Below are positions 17,540 to 26,797 of a stretch of DNA of 64,000 nt, in pieces. Numbering within the stretch: position 1 is the stretch's first letter; every line of letters starts with the position of its first letter. The notes beneath the pieces are model-generated. The model was not told the origin of the DNA and did no database searches. It worked only from the letters and a program-made list of their open reading frames with translations. The DNA comes from Lederbergia citrea (GTDB lineage Bacteria; Bacillota; Bacilli; Bacillales; Bacillaceae_C): assembly GCF_018343525.1 (NCBI RefSeq), contig NZ_JAGYPH010000001.1:1431778-1495777 (forward strand). Direction: 5' to 3'. Position numbers and translations under genes: made by a program.

Positions 17540-18139
17540 ATGCGAAATGCATTATTTTTATTATTGTTTTTGTTGCTGATGTCCGCTTGCCAACAAAAGA
17601 ATACCCAACATCAGAATAATATGGACGTCATGCCCCAAGGAGTATCGGTTAAGGACAGTCACATAGATGTTCGGGACCGATCGGACATGGTAGATGAACA
17701 AAGAGCGCAATATTTAGCAGACTTGGCAGGAGATATACCGAATGTAAGGAATGCAACGGGATTAGTAATTGGGAATATCGCCATAGTTGGAATTGATGTG
17801 GACCCCAATGTTGACCGATCAAAAGTAGGGACAATTAAGTATGCCGTTTCTGAAAGCCTAAGGCATGATCCACAAGGAGTAGGTGCAATGGTAGTTGCCG
17901 ATCCAGATGTCAATGCCAGGCTAATAGAAATGCGAAGGGAAATTTCTGCAGGTAAACCAATCCAAGGGATTATGAATGAACTCTCGGCAATGATTGGAAG
18001 ACTGATGCCTGACGTACCTCTTCCTGAGAACGGAAAAAACCCACAAAATGCTACGGAAAGACCAAAAGATGAAATGAATAGGTCAAATGATCGGGAATTA
18101 GAAATGGAACAGAAAGACCAGTCCAATCAACAAAAGTAA
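17540..18139 (+). CDS. ylaJ: Spore lipoprotein, YhcN/YlaJ family
   Basis: About 199 residues with a lipoprotein signal (LFLLLFLLLMSAC), then a YhcN/YlaJ domain with NVRNATGLVIGNIAIVGIDV and DRSKVGTIKYAVSESLRHDP. The family is found in the forespore or spore membrane. A hydrophilic tail rich in N/E/K/R/Q ends the protein. The second ATG (17540) is preferred because GGAGGG sits immediately before the first. Confidence 0.88.
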   Translation: MRNALFLLLFLLLMSACQQKNTQHQNNMDVMPQGVSVKDSHIDVRDRSDMVDEQRAQYLADLAGDIPNVRNATGLVIGNIAIVGIDVDPNVDRSKVGTIKYAVSESLRHDPQGVGAMVVADPDVNARLIEMRREISAGKPIQGIMNELSAMIGRLMPDVPLPENGKNPQNATERPKDEMNRSNDRELEMEQKDQSNQQK

Positions 18140-18210
18140 TTATTTTTATGGCATTTCATGTTATAATGTGGTGAAATAGAATGTTTTCATTCACCAGAGG
18201 TGTTTAAACC

Positions 18211-18411
18211 ATGAAAGTACAATGTGTTATTTGTGACCAGCAGTCATCATTAGAAGACGGTTCGCCACTTGCAAAAAAATTACGAAACAGACCTATTCAC
18301 ACTTATATGTGCGAGAATTGCCATGATCGAATAAAAGCCAATACAGAAGCAAGACATACAAGCGGATCTTTTCAACTGTATAGTTACAACACAAAAGAAA
18401 ACGATTTTTAA
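18211..18411 (+). CDS. ylaI: Small zinc-finger-like protein YlaI
   Basis: A 66-residue protein with two CxxC motifs (CVIC at 5-8, CENC near 34-37), suggesting one bound zinc. It matches the YlaI (DUF2197) family that follows ylaJ in Bacillus. Function unknown. GAGGTG precedes the ATG. Confidence 0.88.
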   Translation: MKVQCVICDQQSSLEDGSPLAKKLRNRPIHTYMCENCHDRIKANTEARHTSGSFQLYSYNTKENDF

Positions 18412-18429
18412 TTGCTGCATAAAAGCAAA

Positions 18430-18468
18430 AAAAAACCCGTTACATCTAAAGATGTAGCGGGTTTTTTC
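18430..18468 (+). terminator. Terminator of ylaI
   Basis: AAAACCCGTTACATC and GATGTAGCGGGTTTTTT stem-loop, also T-rich on the minus strand where it lies past the end of ylaH. Confidence 0.88.
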
Positions 18469-18475
18469 ATCTGAA

Positions 18476-18493
18476 CAAGGCGCTTACGCTTTT
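18476..18493. repeat. Fragment of the AAAAGCGCAAGCGCC repeat
   Basis: CAAGGCGCTTACGCTTTT matches the inverted end of the repeat at 20819-20941. Confidence 0.45.
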
Positions 18494-18495
18494 GG

Positions 18496-18849
18496 TTATA
18501 TAGTTCCTGCTTTTTTTTCACGTTTCAGTCTTATTTTGTAAATAATTAATATTAAGGCCGCAACCATAAGTCCTTCTGCGATCGGCAGGAAAATGGCAAG
18601 GAATGTTAAAAATAAGCATCCTGTTATTAGAAATAGATAAATAACAGCAGATTTTAGTAAAGGCAATCTTTTGGCAAATCCTAATTTATAAACCAAAATA
18701 GCAAGGCCTGTAATGGTAAACCATAATAACCAATTCGCTATTGATGGATTATTAGTCAAAAGATAAAAAAATCTTAAAGTAGGAGAAAAACTGTCGATTG
18801 CTCTTTGATCTGCGGTCGTTAACCCTAAAACAAAAAATATATGTAACAT
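18496..18849 (-). CDS. ylaH: YlaH-like membrane protein
   Basis: A 117-residue protein with about three spans and the conserved [22 protein letters not shown] segment of the YlaH family. Function unknown. The start is ATG 18849, though the ribosome binding site GGGAG is rather far (about 14 nt); no better in-frame start codon is visible. It follows typA on the same strand as in B. subtilis. Confidence 0.85.
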   Translation of the reverse strand: MLHIFFVLGLTTADQRAIDSFSPTLRFFYLLTNNPSIANWLLWFTITGLAILVYKLGFAKRLPLLKSAVIYLFLITGCLFLTFLAIFLPIAEGLMVAALILIIYKIRLKREKKAGTI

Positions 18850-18889
18850 GAAGTTCTTCGCAACTCCCTTCCATATATAATTATAAGTG

Positions 18890-18922
18890 TAAAAACCCGG
18901 CCCTGCGCACAGGGACCGAGTC
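18890..18922 (-). terminator. Terminator of typA
   Basis: Minus strand CTCGGTCCCTGTGCGCAGGG followed by CCGGGTTTTT: GC-rich stem and T-run between typA and ylaH. Confidence 0.85.
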
Positions 18923-18954
18923 TAGCATAGCATATTTTACTTTCATACAATCAT

Positions 18955-20796
18955 TTATTGTTCGATTTCAGCATACTTCTTCTTTTTAGCATATTTTTCA
19001 CGTTCATTTTTATCTAGAATTTGCTTACGAAGTCGGATTGATTCTGGAGTTACTTCACAATACTCATCATCATTTAAATACTCCAACGCTTCTTCTAGAG
19101 ACATAATTCTTGGCTTTTTGATAACAGTTGTTTGGTCTTTCGTTGCTGAGCGAACATTTGTCGCATGCTTCGTTTTTGCAATATTTACTGTTATATCGTT
19201 TTCCCGTGTATGCTCTCCAACAATCATACCCTCATATATTTCTGTTCCCGGTTCTACAAATATGGTTCCACGATCCTCTACATGCATAATACCGTACGTC
19301 GTGGCTTTACCGGTTTCCATTGATACGATTACGCCTTGTCTCCTGCCTCCGACCTTTCCTTGCTGCATCGGCTGGTAGGAATCAAACGTGTGATTCAAAA
19401 TACCGTAACCTCTTGTCAATGACATAAATTCTGTCGTGTACCCAATTAATCCTCGAGCTGGAACATTAAAAATTAGACGAACTTGGCCATTTCCATTATT
19501 GACCATGTCCAACATTTCCCCTTTTCTAGAACCAAGTGATTCGATTATACTGCCTGTATGCTCTTCTGGGATATCTATTTGGACACGTTCAATCGGTTCA
19601 CATTTAATACCATCTATTTCTTTTACAATTACTTGTGGCTTAGAGACCTGCAATTCAAATCCTTCACGGCGCATATTTTCAATTAGGATTGATAGATGCA
19701 GTTCACCACGACCAGAAACGATCCAAGCATCAGGGGACTCAGTATCATCTACCCTTAAACTAACATCTGTTTCAAGTTGGCTTTTGAGCCGTTCTTCAAC
19801 TTTTCGGGATGTAATATATTTTCCTTCCTTCCCGGCAAACGGACTATTATTGACGAGAAATGTCATTTGTAACGTTGGCTCATCTATTCTTAATGGCGGC
19901 AGTGGCTCTTGATGCTCTGTTGGGCAAATTGTATCACCCACATCGATATCTTCCATTCCAGAAACAGCAATTAGGTCACCTGCAAATGCTTCATCAATCT
20001 CGACCCTTTTCAAACCGAAAAATCCAAACATTTTAGATACGCGAAATTGTCTCGTTTTTCCATCTTGCTTAAGAATGGAAACTTGTTGTCCAACCTTCAT
20101 GGAACCTCTAAAAATCCGGCCAATTCCTATTCTTCCGACATAATCATTATAATCTAACAAAGAAACTTGGAATTGTAACGGATCTTCCTTATTGTCAATT
20201 GGAGCTGGGATAAACTCCAAAATGGTGTCGTACAATACCTCCATATTATCGTCCTGCTGATTTGGATCTTTACTCGCTGTTCCATTAATTCCCGAAGCGT
20301 AAATAACAGGGAATTCAAGTTGTTCATCACTTGCATCCAATTCAATAAACAATTCCAAGACTTCATCTATGACTTCTTCTGGGCGAGCAAAATCGCGGTC
20401 GATTTTGTTTACAACCACAATTGGAGTTAAATTTTGTTCCAAAGCTTTTTTCAACACAAATCGTGTTTGCGGCATACAACCTTCATATGCATCAACAACA
20501 AGAAGTACACCATCAACCATTTTTAAAATCCGCTCAACTTCTCCCCCAAAGTCAGCATGTCCAGGTGTATCCATTATATTTATTTTCGTTTGTTTATATT
20601 GAATGGCGGTGTTTTTAGCTAGGATGGTTATTCCACGTTCTCTCTCAATATCATTGGAATCCATTGCCCGGTCTGCCACTTGCTCATTTGTTCGGAATGT
20701 TCCAGATTGTCTCAAAAGCTGGTCAACCAAAGTGGTTTTACCGTGGTCAACGTGTGCAATGATGGCAATATTCCGGATATCTTCTCTAAGTTTCAA
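18955..20796 (-). CDS. typA: Translational GTPase TypA/BipA
   Basis: A 613-residue ribosome-binding GTPase involved in 50S assembly and low-temperature growth. The N-terminal EF-Tu-like G domain has [15 protein letters not shown] (G1), [12 protein letters not shown] (G3) and [10 protein letters not shown] (G4). Beta-barrel, EF-G-like and the BipA-specific C-terminal domains follow, at the family's normal length. It starts at TTG 20796 behind AGGAGG. It is the ylaG homologue, flanked by ylaF and ylaH. Confidence 0.96.
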   Translation of the reverse strand: MKLREDIRNIAIIAHVDHGKTTLVDQLLRQSGTFRTNEQVADRAMDSNDIERERGITILAKNTAIQYKQTKINIMDTPGHADFGGEVERILKMVDGVLLVVDAYEGCMPQTRFVLKKALEQNLTPIVVVNKIDRDFARPEEVIDEVLELFIELDASDEQLEFPVIYASGINGTASKDPNQQDDNMEVLYDTILEFIPAPIDNKEDPLQFQVSLLDYNDYVGRIGIGRIFRGSMKVGQQVSILKQDGKTRQFRVSKMFGFFGLKRVEIDEAFAGDLIAVSGMEDIDVGDTICPTEHQEPLPPLRIDEPTLQMTFLVNNSPFAGKEGKYITSRKVEERLKSQLETDVSLRVDDTESPDAWIVSGRGELHLSILIENMRREGFELQVSKPQVIVKEIDGIKCEPIERVQIDIPEEHTGSIIESLGSRKGEMLDMVNNGNGQVRLIFNVPARGLIGYTTEFMSLTRGYGILNHTFDSYQPMQQGKVGGRRQGVIVSMETGKATTYGIMHVEDRGTIFVEPGTEIYEGMIVGEHTRENDITVNIAKTKHATNVRSATKDQTTVIKKPRIMSLEEALEYLNDDEYCEVTPESIRLRKQILDKNEREKYAKKKKYAEIEQ

Positions 20797-20818
20797 TTTA
20801 TTTCCTCCTGCCTAATTA

Positions 20819-20941
20819 AGAAAAGCGCAAGCGCCTTGGTCAGCCCCGACAAGCAAATGTTCTGATCCAACAAAAGTCCGGTCTTGACTTTTATTGGATT
20901 AGGTTATTTGACCTCGAGGGGCTAGGCGCTGTAGCTAGACA
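20819..20941. repeat. Long palindromic repeat (AAAAGCGCAAGCGCC family)
   Basis: The unit runs from GAAAAGCGCAAGCGCC to GTAGCTAGACA upstream of typA. Outer arms GCGCC...CAGCCCC (20831-20847) and GGGGCTAGGCGC (20918-20929) enclose inner arms GATCCAACAAAAGTC (20864-20878) and GACTTTTATTGGATT (20886-20900). Related repeats are common between genes in Bacillus-like genomes. Truncated relatives are at 7054-7080, 15285-15312 and 18476-18493. Confidence 0.8.
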
Positions 20942-21095
20942 TGTTAGATGTATGATATAAAAAGCATAAGCATATTGGGATGCTCATCTCTTTTTATTTA
21001 AAGCTTTTATTATAGGATTAACTGAATGATTATAACACATTCTGTAGAAAAAAGGTATTTTTTTTTGTACTATAGGATTGCAAGGAGGCGAGTTA

Positions 21096-21281
21096 ATGAA
21101 TAATATCAAATGGAATCTCCTTTTCCTAGCCATATTGGCAACCTTCTCTATCGTAGGAATTGGGATATTCTTGGGTGCACGAAGTTCAGTCGGCATGATT
21201 GTTTGTTTGATTATTTTAGTTGCTGTTATGGGCTACGGGTTTAAGGTAAAGAAAAAAATGCTTGATGCGGGGAAACTATAA
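21096..21281 (+). CDS. ylaF: YlaF-like small membrane protein (DUF5325)
   Basis: A 61-residue protein with two hydrophobic helices (FLAILATFSIVGIGIFLGA, IVCLIILVAVMGYGF) and a lysine-rich C-terminus. The start at 21096 is chosen because AAGGAGGCG lies 7 nt upstream. It is divergent from typA as ylaF is from ylaG in B. subtilis. Function unknown. Confidence 0.85.
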   Translation: MNNIKWNLLFLAILATFSIVGIGIFLGARSSVGMIVCLIILVAVMGYGFKVKKKMLDAGKL

Positions 21282-21293
21282 TAAAATAGAATG

Positions 21294-21318
21294 AAGGCGC
21301 ACTATATGCGCCTTTTCC
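21294..21318. terminator. Terminator ylaF/suhB
   Basis: AAGGCGCA CTATA TGCGCCTTTTCC hairpin between convergent genes. Confidence 0.75.
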
Positions 21319-21327
21319 GTTTTAGAC

Positions 21328-22122
21328 TTATTTTTTTAGATAATTTTCGAGGATTTTTGCATGAAGACCCGGCTTAGCTACTAAGATAGAACTCTTTTGA
21401 AGGATACTTAACTTTTCCCCGTTCAAATCCGTGACAATTCCCCCAAGTTCTTCAACGATAATTTTACCGCCAGCAAAGTCCCATGGTGAAAGTCTCATAC
21501 TGATATAAGCGTCAAGCCTTCCTGTTGCAACATAAGCAAATTCGAGAGCTGCTGAACCATATGACCTCGTTCCCCTTACATCCTGCGCTAAAGGGATTAG
21601 GGTGTTAGTTGGATCCATATAACGATTAGGAGCCATCCATGTAGCACTACAGCCAATTAGTGCGTTTTCTACAGGAACCTCTTCTAGCTTAGGGAGCTTT
21701 AGTTCATCCCAATATGCCCCCTTCCCTGCTTCAGCATAATATAGCTCATCATGAACCACATCATAAAGATAGCCAAGTTTACCGATACCATTATCCAAAA
21801 TACCGATTGATATAAAAAAGTTTCTTTGCTGATGGACGAAATTCATTGTCCCATCAATCGGATCGATTATCCAGATCACACCATCTGTATTCACTAATTC
21901 GTCTCCGAACCCTTCCTCACCTAAAATCTTATGGGAAGGAAATGTCAATCGAATTTCTTTTGTAAAATATTGTTCAATTTGCTGATCAATATTTGTGACT
22001 AAATCATTTGCATCAGCTTTCGTGTTAATCTCAAGTGCTGTCTGAAAGGAAGCAATGATTTTTTTGCCTGCTTCTTTCAACCATAATTTAGCATGTTCAT
22101 CCACACTAGCCCAACATGTCAT
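21328..22122 (-). CDS. Inositol-monophosphatase family protein, SuhB/YktC-like
   Basis: A 264-residue Mg-dependent sugar phosphatase. The metal sites are visible: GEEGFG, DPIDGTMNF (first aspartates) and SPWDFAGGKIIVEELGG. B. subtilis YktC hydrolyses inositol monophosphate; the physiological substrate here is unproven. The start ATG 22122 is preferred, with GGAGG 7 nt upstream; further upstream in-frame ATGs overlap the ribosome binding site. Confidence 0.9.
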   Translation of the reverse strand: MTCWASVDEHAKLWLKEAGKKIIASFQTALEINTKADANDLVTNIDQQIEQYFTKEIRLTFPSHKILGEEGFGDELVNTDGVIWIIDPIDGTMNFVHQQRNFFISIGILDNGIGKLGYLYDVVHDELYYAEAGKGAYWDELKLPKLEEVPVENALIGCSATWMAPNRYMDPTNTLIPLAQDVRGTRSYGSAALEFAYVATGRLDAYISMRLSPWDFAGGKIIVEELGGIVTDLNGEKLSILQKSSILVAKPGLHAKILENYLKK

Positions 22123-22282
22123 TTTCATTCCTCCATCGCAATCCACTTCTTCCGAGTTCATTAACTATAGCTTAGAGAAAAAAATATGTATTATCAAGGA
22201 AAAAACGAACAACCTGCGTTCAGGGAGTCCGTTTCAATATCGATTATCAATTGTTTTCACTGTCAGCCACATAAAATTCTAC

Positions 22283-22477
22283 CTAGAGGGCCTCCAATTT
22301 TAATAATTCTTCACGTATTCTTTCCAGTTTACGCTTCGATTTAGATTTCATATCTTCATTTTCATCTTGCAACGCTTCAAAAAGAACAGCTAGTTCATAA
22401 TTGAGTTCTAGACGAAGGACGGCAAGTCTTTGTTTATCCAAGCTCTTTTTCCGATATGCATTCATTACTTGTTTCAT
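22283..22477 (-). CDS. Small helical protein, possibly YkzI
   Basis: A 64-residue highly charged helical protein (KSLDKQRLAVLRLELNYELA, DMKSKSKRKLERIREELLKL) with coiled-coil character. Position between suhB/yktC and yktA, and its length, match B. subtilis ykzI, but the identification rests on position. AAGGGGTG precedes the ATG. Confidence 0.7.
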   Translation of the reverse strand: MKQVMNAYRKKSLDKQRLAVLRLELNYELAVLFEALQDENEDMKSKSKRKLERIREELLKLEAL

Positions 22478-22718
22478 GGAAAAACACCCCTTCCGAAATT
22501 GATATGACTAAAATTCACTTTCGGGAACTACTTGTTATATAGTATGTTGCCGAGAGAATGCCGGTAACAAAATTGTGTGTTCACCTATATACTGTTTAAG
22601 TCCCGGGAGATGATCGACAGCACAATGTGAAAAAACACTTAAATTATAATGATTGCTTTTGTTTTTTTGTACCCGTTTATCAACTTTTGTAAACTTATCG
22701 CTTTTTCAATCGGAGTGC

Positions 22719-22994
22719 TCACTGATTCATTTTAATTGTGTTATCTGTTTCTTCGGCTTTCATTTTTTGGATCGTTTTGTATGATGAATATCCACTTGAT
22801 TCTTCAAACTCATTGCAATACTTTTTCTCATCTGCTTTACTAGGTACAATTTCCTTAAATCTCCGATACGCTTCCATTAATTCTGTTTTAACAATTCCTT
22901 TTTCGTATGCTTTTTCTATAGCTTGAAAAAACTTAACTACGTCAATAACTTCGTCAGTGGTCCAATCTTGGGAAAAAGGGTACTGATACTCCAT
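22719..22994 (-). CDS. yktA: UPF0223 family protein YktA
   Basis: A 91-residue protein opening with [20 protein letters not shown] and containing [14 protein letters not shown] and [12 protein letters not shown], the UPF0223 hallmarks. Function unknown. ATG 22994 is preferred because GAGGTGAGGAG precedes it. It is divergent from speA as in B. subtilis; yktB (DUF1054) is not present. Confidence 0.9.
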   Translation of the reverse strand: MEYQYPFSQDWTTDEVIDVVKFFQAIEKAYEKGIVKTELMEAYRRFKEIVPSKADEKKYCNEFEESSGYSSYKTIQKMKAEETDNTIKMNQ

Positions 22995-23231
22995 TTTACT
23001 CCTCACCTCAAATCCATTATTTCCGTCGTGGTTTTTATTATTTGTTCACGACAGCACCGATATACCTAAATGTATTCTCATACTATTCATCATTTTTTTC
23101 AATCTTGATGGCGAATAACTAGAAAATGCTAGGAAAAGAAAATCATAGATGATATAATTTTTGTGTTTTTAATTTATATTTTAATAACTCATTAAGATCA
23201 ATCATGTGCATACAAAAGGAAGTGGAGATCA

Positions 23232-24704
23232 TTGTCTCAACAAGAAACGCCGTTATTTACAGGCTTGGTTCAGCACGTGAAAAAAAAGCCAATTCAATTC
23301 CATATACCCGGCCATAAAGGCGGAGCAGGAATTGACCCTGAATTCGGCAAATTCATCGGTGAAAATGCTTTATCTATTGATTTAATTAATATTGCGCCTT
23401 TAGACGATTTACACCATCCTAAAGGGATGATTAAAAAAGCGCAGCAATTGGCTGCCTTAGCATTTGGAGCCGACCACACTTTTTTTTCAGTTCAAGGGAC
23501 TAGCGGTGCTATTATGACAATGGTCATGTCAGTCTGTGGACCTGGCGATAAAATCATTGTTCCAAGGAATGTTCATAAATCAGTCATGGCTGCAATTGTC
23601 TTTTCTGGAGCAGTACCCGTTTTTATCCATCCAGACATCGATCCTATACTGGGTATTTCCCATGGCATTACAACTGAAGCTGTAGAAAAAGCACTTCATA
23701 TGCATCCTGATGCTAAAGGGGTGCTCGTCATCAACCCGACTTATTTTGGGATCACGGCAGACTTGAAAAAGATTGTAGAGATTGTCCATTCATATAATCT
23801 CCCAGTACTTGTTGACGAGGCTCATGGCGTCCATATTCATTTTCATGAAAGCTTGCCAATGTCAGCTATGGAAGCTGGGGCCGACATGTCCGCTACAAGC
23901 GTGCACAAGCTCGGTGGATCATTAACCCAAAGCTCCATCTTAAACATCCGTGAAGGTCTAATTTCGCCCCAGCGTGTACAATCTATCTTAAGCATGCTAA
24001 CGACAACTTCAACATCTTATTTATTGTTAGCGTCGCTTGATGCTGCAAGAAAGCGACTAGCAACGGAAGGAAGGGATCTAATTGATGAATCTATTAACCT
24101 TGCCAATTCCATCCGAAGCAGGGTTAATAGCATCCCTCATCTATCTTGTACAGGTCACGAGATATTGCAGTCAAAGGCGGTATACGGATACGATCCTACC
24201 AAATTAATTATTTCAGTTAAAGATCTAGGGATAAATGGCTATGAAGCAGAAAAATGGCTTCGCGAAGTATATCAAATCGAAGTTGAACTATCTGATTTAT
24301 ATAATATTTTATGTATTATCACGCCTGGTGACACGGAGTTTGAAGGAAATATGCTTATTGAAGCCCTGAAAGAATTATCACGACAGTATGGCAAATCAAA
24401 TGAAGAAAATATAAATAGTGTTGTCTTTCTTCCGGAGATACCGCTTCTTGCCATGACACCTAGAGATGCATTTTATTCTGATACTGAGATTGTTCCATTT
24501 GAAGATTCCGCAGGCAGAATCAGTGCAGAGTTTATAATGGTTTATCCACCCGGAATTCCTATTTTCATTCCAGGGGAAATTATAACAGAAGAAAATTTAC
24601 GCTATATCCGAAAGAATATTGATGTCGGATTGCCCGTTCAAGGGCCTGAAGATGAAACTTTGAAAACCCTGAAAGTCATTAAAGAACATAAGGCTATAAA
24701 ATAA
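23232..24704 (+). CDS. speA: Arginine/lysine/ornithine decarboxylase, SpeA-type
   Basis: A 490-residue PLP enzyme of the short Orn/Lys/Arg decarboxylase group lacking the N-terminal wing. The PLP-binding lysine is in TSVHKLGGSLTQ (about residue 230); upstream are FSVQGTSGAIMT and VLVDEAHGVHIHF (PLP aspartate and stacking histidine). The C-terminal MTPRDAFYSDTE / YPPGIPIFIPGE motifs are intact. Context (yktA to one side, pdh operon to the other) indicates SpeA, first step of the arginine-agmatine-putrescine route. It starts at TTG 23232 after GGAAGTGGAG. Confidence 0.92.
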   Translation: MSQQETPLFTGLVQHVKKKPIQFHIPGHKGGAGIDPEFGKFIGENALSIDLINIAPLDDLHHPKGMIKKAQQLAALAFGADHTFFSVQGTSGAIMTMVMSVCGPGDKIIVPRNVHKSVMAAIVFSGAVPVFIHPDIDPILGISHGITTEAVEKALHMHPDAKGVLVINPTYFGITADLKKIVEIVHSYNLPVLVDEAHGVHIHFHESLPMSAMEAGADMSATSVHKLGGSLTQSSILNIREGLISPQRVQSILSMLTTTSTSYLLLASLDAARKRLATEGRDLIDESINLANSIRSRVNSIPHLSCTGHEILQSKAVYGYDPTKLIISVKDLGINGYEAEKWLREVYQIEVELSDLYNILCIITPGDTEFEGNMLIEALKELSRQYGKSNEENINSVVFLPEIPLLAMTPRDAFYSDTEIVPFEDSAGRISAEFIMVYPPGIPIFIPGEIITEENLRYIRKNIDVGLPVQGPEDETLKTLKVIKEHKAIK

Positions 24705-24729
24705 AGAGCATCTGACCAGATGCTCTTTT
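24702..24729 (+). terminator. speA terminator, left copy of a 28-bp duplication
   Basis: AAAGAGCATCTG AC CAGATGCTCTTTT: a perfect stem overlapping the speA stop. The identical 28 bp recurs at 25367-25394, on the other side of the IS remnant. Confidence 0.92.
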
Positions 24730-24775
24730 CAGACTGTAAAAAACTCGAAAAAGCGAGTTTATATTAGTTAGATCT

Positions 24776-24900
24776 GGTTTTCCGAGGCTTACCGCTCGCT
24801 TTCCGCGGGGCGAGCGCCGAGCCGCTTCGTCGCTACGCTCCTGCAGGGTCTCGGCTGTCTCGCAGATCCCGCAGGAGTCGAGCGGACGCTTCTCCAAACC
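24776..24900. repeat. GC-rich palindromic repeat B, copy 2
   Basis: Full-length B (125 bp) from GGTTTTCCGAGGC to CTTCTCCAAACC, highly similar to the copies at 646-769 (inverted) and 43642-43766. Confidence 0.85.
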
Positions 24901-24902
24901 AA

Positions 24903-25143
24903 CACGGCTTATCGTTGGTTTTTAGGTTTCGGTTATCATACAGAAATGCCTCATTTCACTACCTTCGGGAAAAATGCTTTATAAATTAGATTTGAAAAAA
25001 TTGAACGAAGCTTCGCAGACTCAAGAGAGCTGCATGGGCTTCGCTACTACCAGTTACGGGAATTGAAGAATGCAAGTGAACAGATTCTCCTCACTTCAGA
25101 CTGTCAAAATATAAAAAAAGATTGCAGCACACTTAGAGGTTAG
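24903..25143 (+). pseudogene. IS1182-family transposase fragment
   Basis: The first codons correspond to the middle of the copy-3 reading frame (LGFGYHTEMPHFTTF); the sequence then jumps to the C-terminal coding (RELKNASEQ). The extreme C-terminus is frameshifted by an extra A in a poly-A run. The start codon and catalytic core are absent. Confidence 0.8.
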
Positions 25144-25182
25144 AAAAAGTGTGTTGCAATACTTATGTTGGTACGCATCCTT

Positions 25183-25310
25183 GTTGATTGGAGCGGAGGG
25201 CACTCGACTCCTGCGGGATCTAGAGGTCACGGGAGACCCCGCAGGCGCCAAAGCGCCGAGGAGGCTCTCGGACCTCCCCGCGGAAAGCGAGTGCCCGGAG
25301 CGGAAATCAA
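25183..25310. repeat. GC-rich palindromic repeat A, copy 2
   Basis: GTTGATTGGAGCGGAGGGC to GGAGCGGAAATCAA, same orientation as copy 3, inverse of copy 1. Confidence 0.85.
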
Positions 25311-25366
25311 AGAGACTATCAATTAATGAAAAATTGCCAAGAAATATACTCTTTATCGACAATCTG

Positions 25367-25394
25367 TAAAGAGCATCTGACCAGATGCTCTTTT
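25367..25394. terminator. Right copy of the duplicated speA terminator
   Basis: Identical to 24702-24729 and followed by extra Ts; it now also lies past the end of the deacetylase gene on the minus strand. Confidence 0.88.
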
Positions 25395-25414
25395 TTCAGT
25401 AAATAGCTCATTCA

Positions 25415-26260
25415 TCAATCATTTTTTGGCGTTTCTATTAAACTAGGATCTAAAGTTTCATACCCTTTATCTCTTAAGCCTGTTACAATTTCCTCCAAGC
25501 CAGCGTTTGTCCATTCTCGATCATGCATGAGTAAATTTGCTCCATCACGTAAAAATTCAGTATTAATCATAATATCAGCAATAGCATCTTTCGTCATATA
25601 CTGCTTTTCCCAATCGTAGCCGTAAGTCCAGTTCATTACGAGCATATTTTCCTCAGATGCAATTTGCCTGCTTATATCTGTATTTGCTCCAAATGGTGCC
25701 CGAAAGAATTTCGGCTTTTCACCTGTAATTTCTTCTATCTTGTTACTCACCGAAAGAATTTCTTCACGTTGTTTTTCAGGAGTTAATGTTGTTAAATCGG
25801 AATGAGAATATGTATGATTACCGATTTCAAAGCCAAGCTCGTAAATGTCTTTTAAAACTTGCTCTTTTTCAGGCGTATTTATGAAATGGCCATTAACAAA
25901 AAATATGGCCGGGGCATCTAGTTTCTTTAATGTCTGGGCCATTTCTAGCGCATATTTATCAGGTGCATCATCGATTGTAAGTAAGACAACCTTTGGATTT
26001 GTTTTTCCAATAGGTTCAAGCGCGTAATTATTCTCATTCATTTTATATTCAGGAGCTGTTGTCACTTGTTCCTCTTCAACATCCGCTGTATCTTGTTCCA
26101 GCGCTTCCTTTTCTTTATCTTTTGTTGTATTTTCCTCTATTGCTTTATTTTCCTCTGTTTCTACATTTTCTTTTTCTTCATTCATTTTATTCGATGCTGT
26201 TTGGCTGCTACATGCTGATAATATTAATATTGCAGCTAACATGGTCATTAGCTTTTTCAT
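25415..26260 (-). CDS. Polysaccharide deacetylase lipoprotein (NodB/CE4)
   Basis: About 281 residues: lipoprotein signal with lipobox ILSAC, a low-complexity Glu/Asn/Lys linker (about 25-75), then a CE4 deacetylase domain. The catalytic/metal motifs are seen: VVLLTIDDAPDK (TxDD), FEIGNHTYSHSDL (HxxxH), and RAPFGANTD (RxPxG). Family members remove N-acetyl groups from peptidoglycan or chitin-like glycans; the substrate here is unassigned. ATG 26260 has GAGAGGAG upstream. In B. subtilis the corresponding spot holds the unrelated slp gene. Confidence 0.9.
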   Translation of the reverse strand: MKKLMTMLAAILILSACSSQTASNKMNEEKENVETEENKAIEENTTKDKEKEALEQDTADVEEEQVTTAPEYKMNENNYALEPIGKTNPKVVLLTIDDAPDKYALEMAQTLKKLDAPAIFFVNGHFINTPEKEQVLKDIYELGFEIGNHTYSHSDLTTLTPEKQREEILSVSNKIEEITGEKPKFFRAPFGANTDISRQIASEENMLVMNWTYGYDWEKQYMTKDAIADIMINTEFLRDGANLLMHDREWTNAGLEEIVTGLRDKGYETLDPSLIETPKND

Positions 26261-26364
26261 TCTGTTCTCCTCTCTCAAACTGATACTTTATTTTTCTTAT
26301 AATATACCCTTGTCCGAAATTATTAATCTCTCCATTCAAAATAATAGGTTATATATAAAATATT

Positions 26365-26622
26365 TTAAAGAATAATGCTATCTGTCATCACATAAGAAAG
26401 CAGTAGATGAAGCATTCCATATGTTGAAAGGCTCATAATTGTAATCCACAGGGTGAGTTTATTTGATTTTACTATCATTCTCGCAAGCAAAAAGGCAAGA
26501 TAAAAAAACACCACGAACAAAATGATTTTTGAAAAAAAGTGATCTTTTCCAGATAGCCATTGAGCCATCGTAAATCCACTCCAAATGATTAACTGCAGCA
26601 GGAGGGCGACATATTTCTTCAT
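26365..26622 (-). CDS. Small membrane protein, unknown
   Basis: About 85 residues with three hydrophobic helices (MKKYVALLLQLIIWSGFTMA, KIILFVVFFYLAFLLARMIV, ITIMSLSTYGMLHLLLSYVM). I recognise no family. The start is uncertain: the ATG at 26622 has a weak GGTGA 10 nt upstream, while the longer frame to 26661 has GGGAGGTG about 14 nt before its ATG. Confidence 0.6.
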   Translation of the reverse strand: MKKYVALLLQLIIWSGFTMAQWLSGKDHFFSKIILFVVFFYLAFLLARMIVKSNKLTLWITIMSLSTYGMLHLLLSYVMTDSIIL

Positions 26623-26755
26623 CAGCACGGTATCACCATCATTTCCGTTTAATAATACCATTACTGATAATATGCACCTCCCACTACATTTTAAACCAAT
26701 TAATGTCTCCTATATATTGCATAAATATTACATTTCTATAAAAAGAAATGAAAAA

Positions 26756-26791
26756 TAATACCCTTTCCTATTTGCTGGAAAGGGTATTTTA
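26756..26791 (-). terminator. Terminator of the pdh operon
   Basis: Minus strand AATACCCTTTCC AGCAAATA GGAAAGGGTATT with T-rich tail, 7 bp after pdhD. Confidence 0.88.
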
Positions 26792-26797
26792 GTAAAA

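Larger units (their letters stand above)
24730..25366 (+). mobile_element. IS1182-like element remnant, copy 2 (637 bp)
   Basis: The left end CAGACTGTAAAA and the right end CGACAATCTG are inverted complements over eight bases with one mismatch. Inside, in order: a small hairpin (AACTCG...CGAGTT), repeat B, a short transposase fragment, the hairpin near the stop, and repeat A. It is flanked by identical 28-bp copies of the speA terminator, so this is a clean insertion with a long target duplication. About two-thirds of a normal IS1182 element is missing. Confidence 0.82.

Noticed and set aside
20797..21095. A riboswitch or ncRNA upstream of typA
   Set aside because: The strong folding comes from a dispersed palindromic repeat with short copies elsewhere, not from a gene-specific leader.
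24705..25414. SR1 small RNA/SR1P gene expected near speA in B. subtilis
   Set aside because: The interval is fully occupied by the IS remnant and duplicated terminators; no SR1P-like cysteine-rich peptide was seen.
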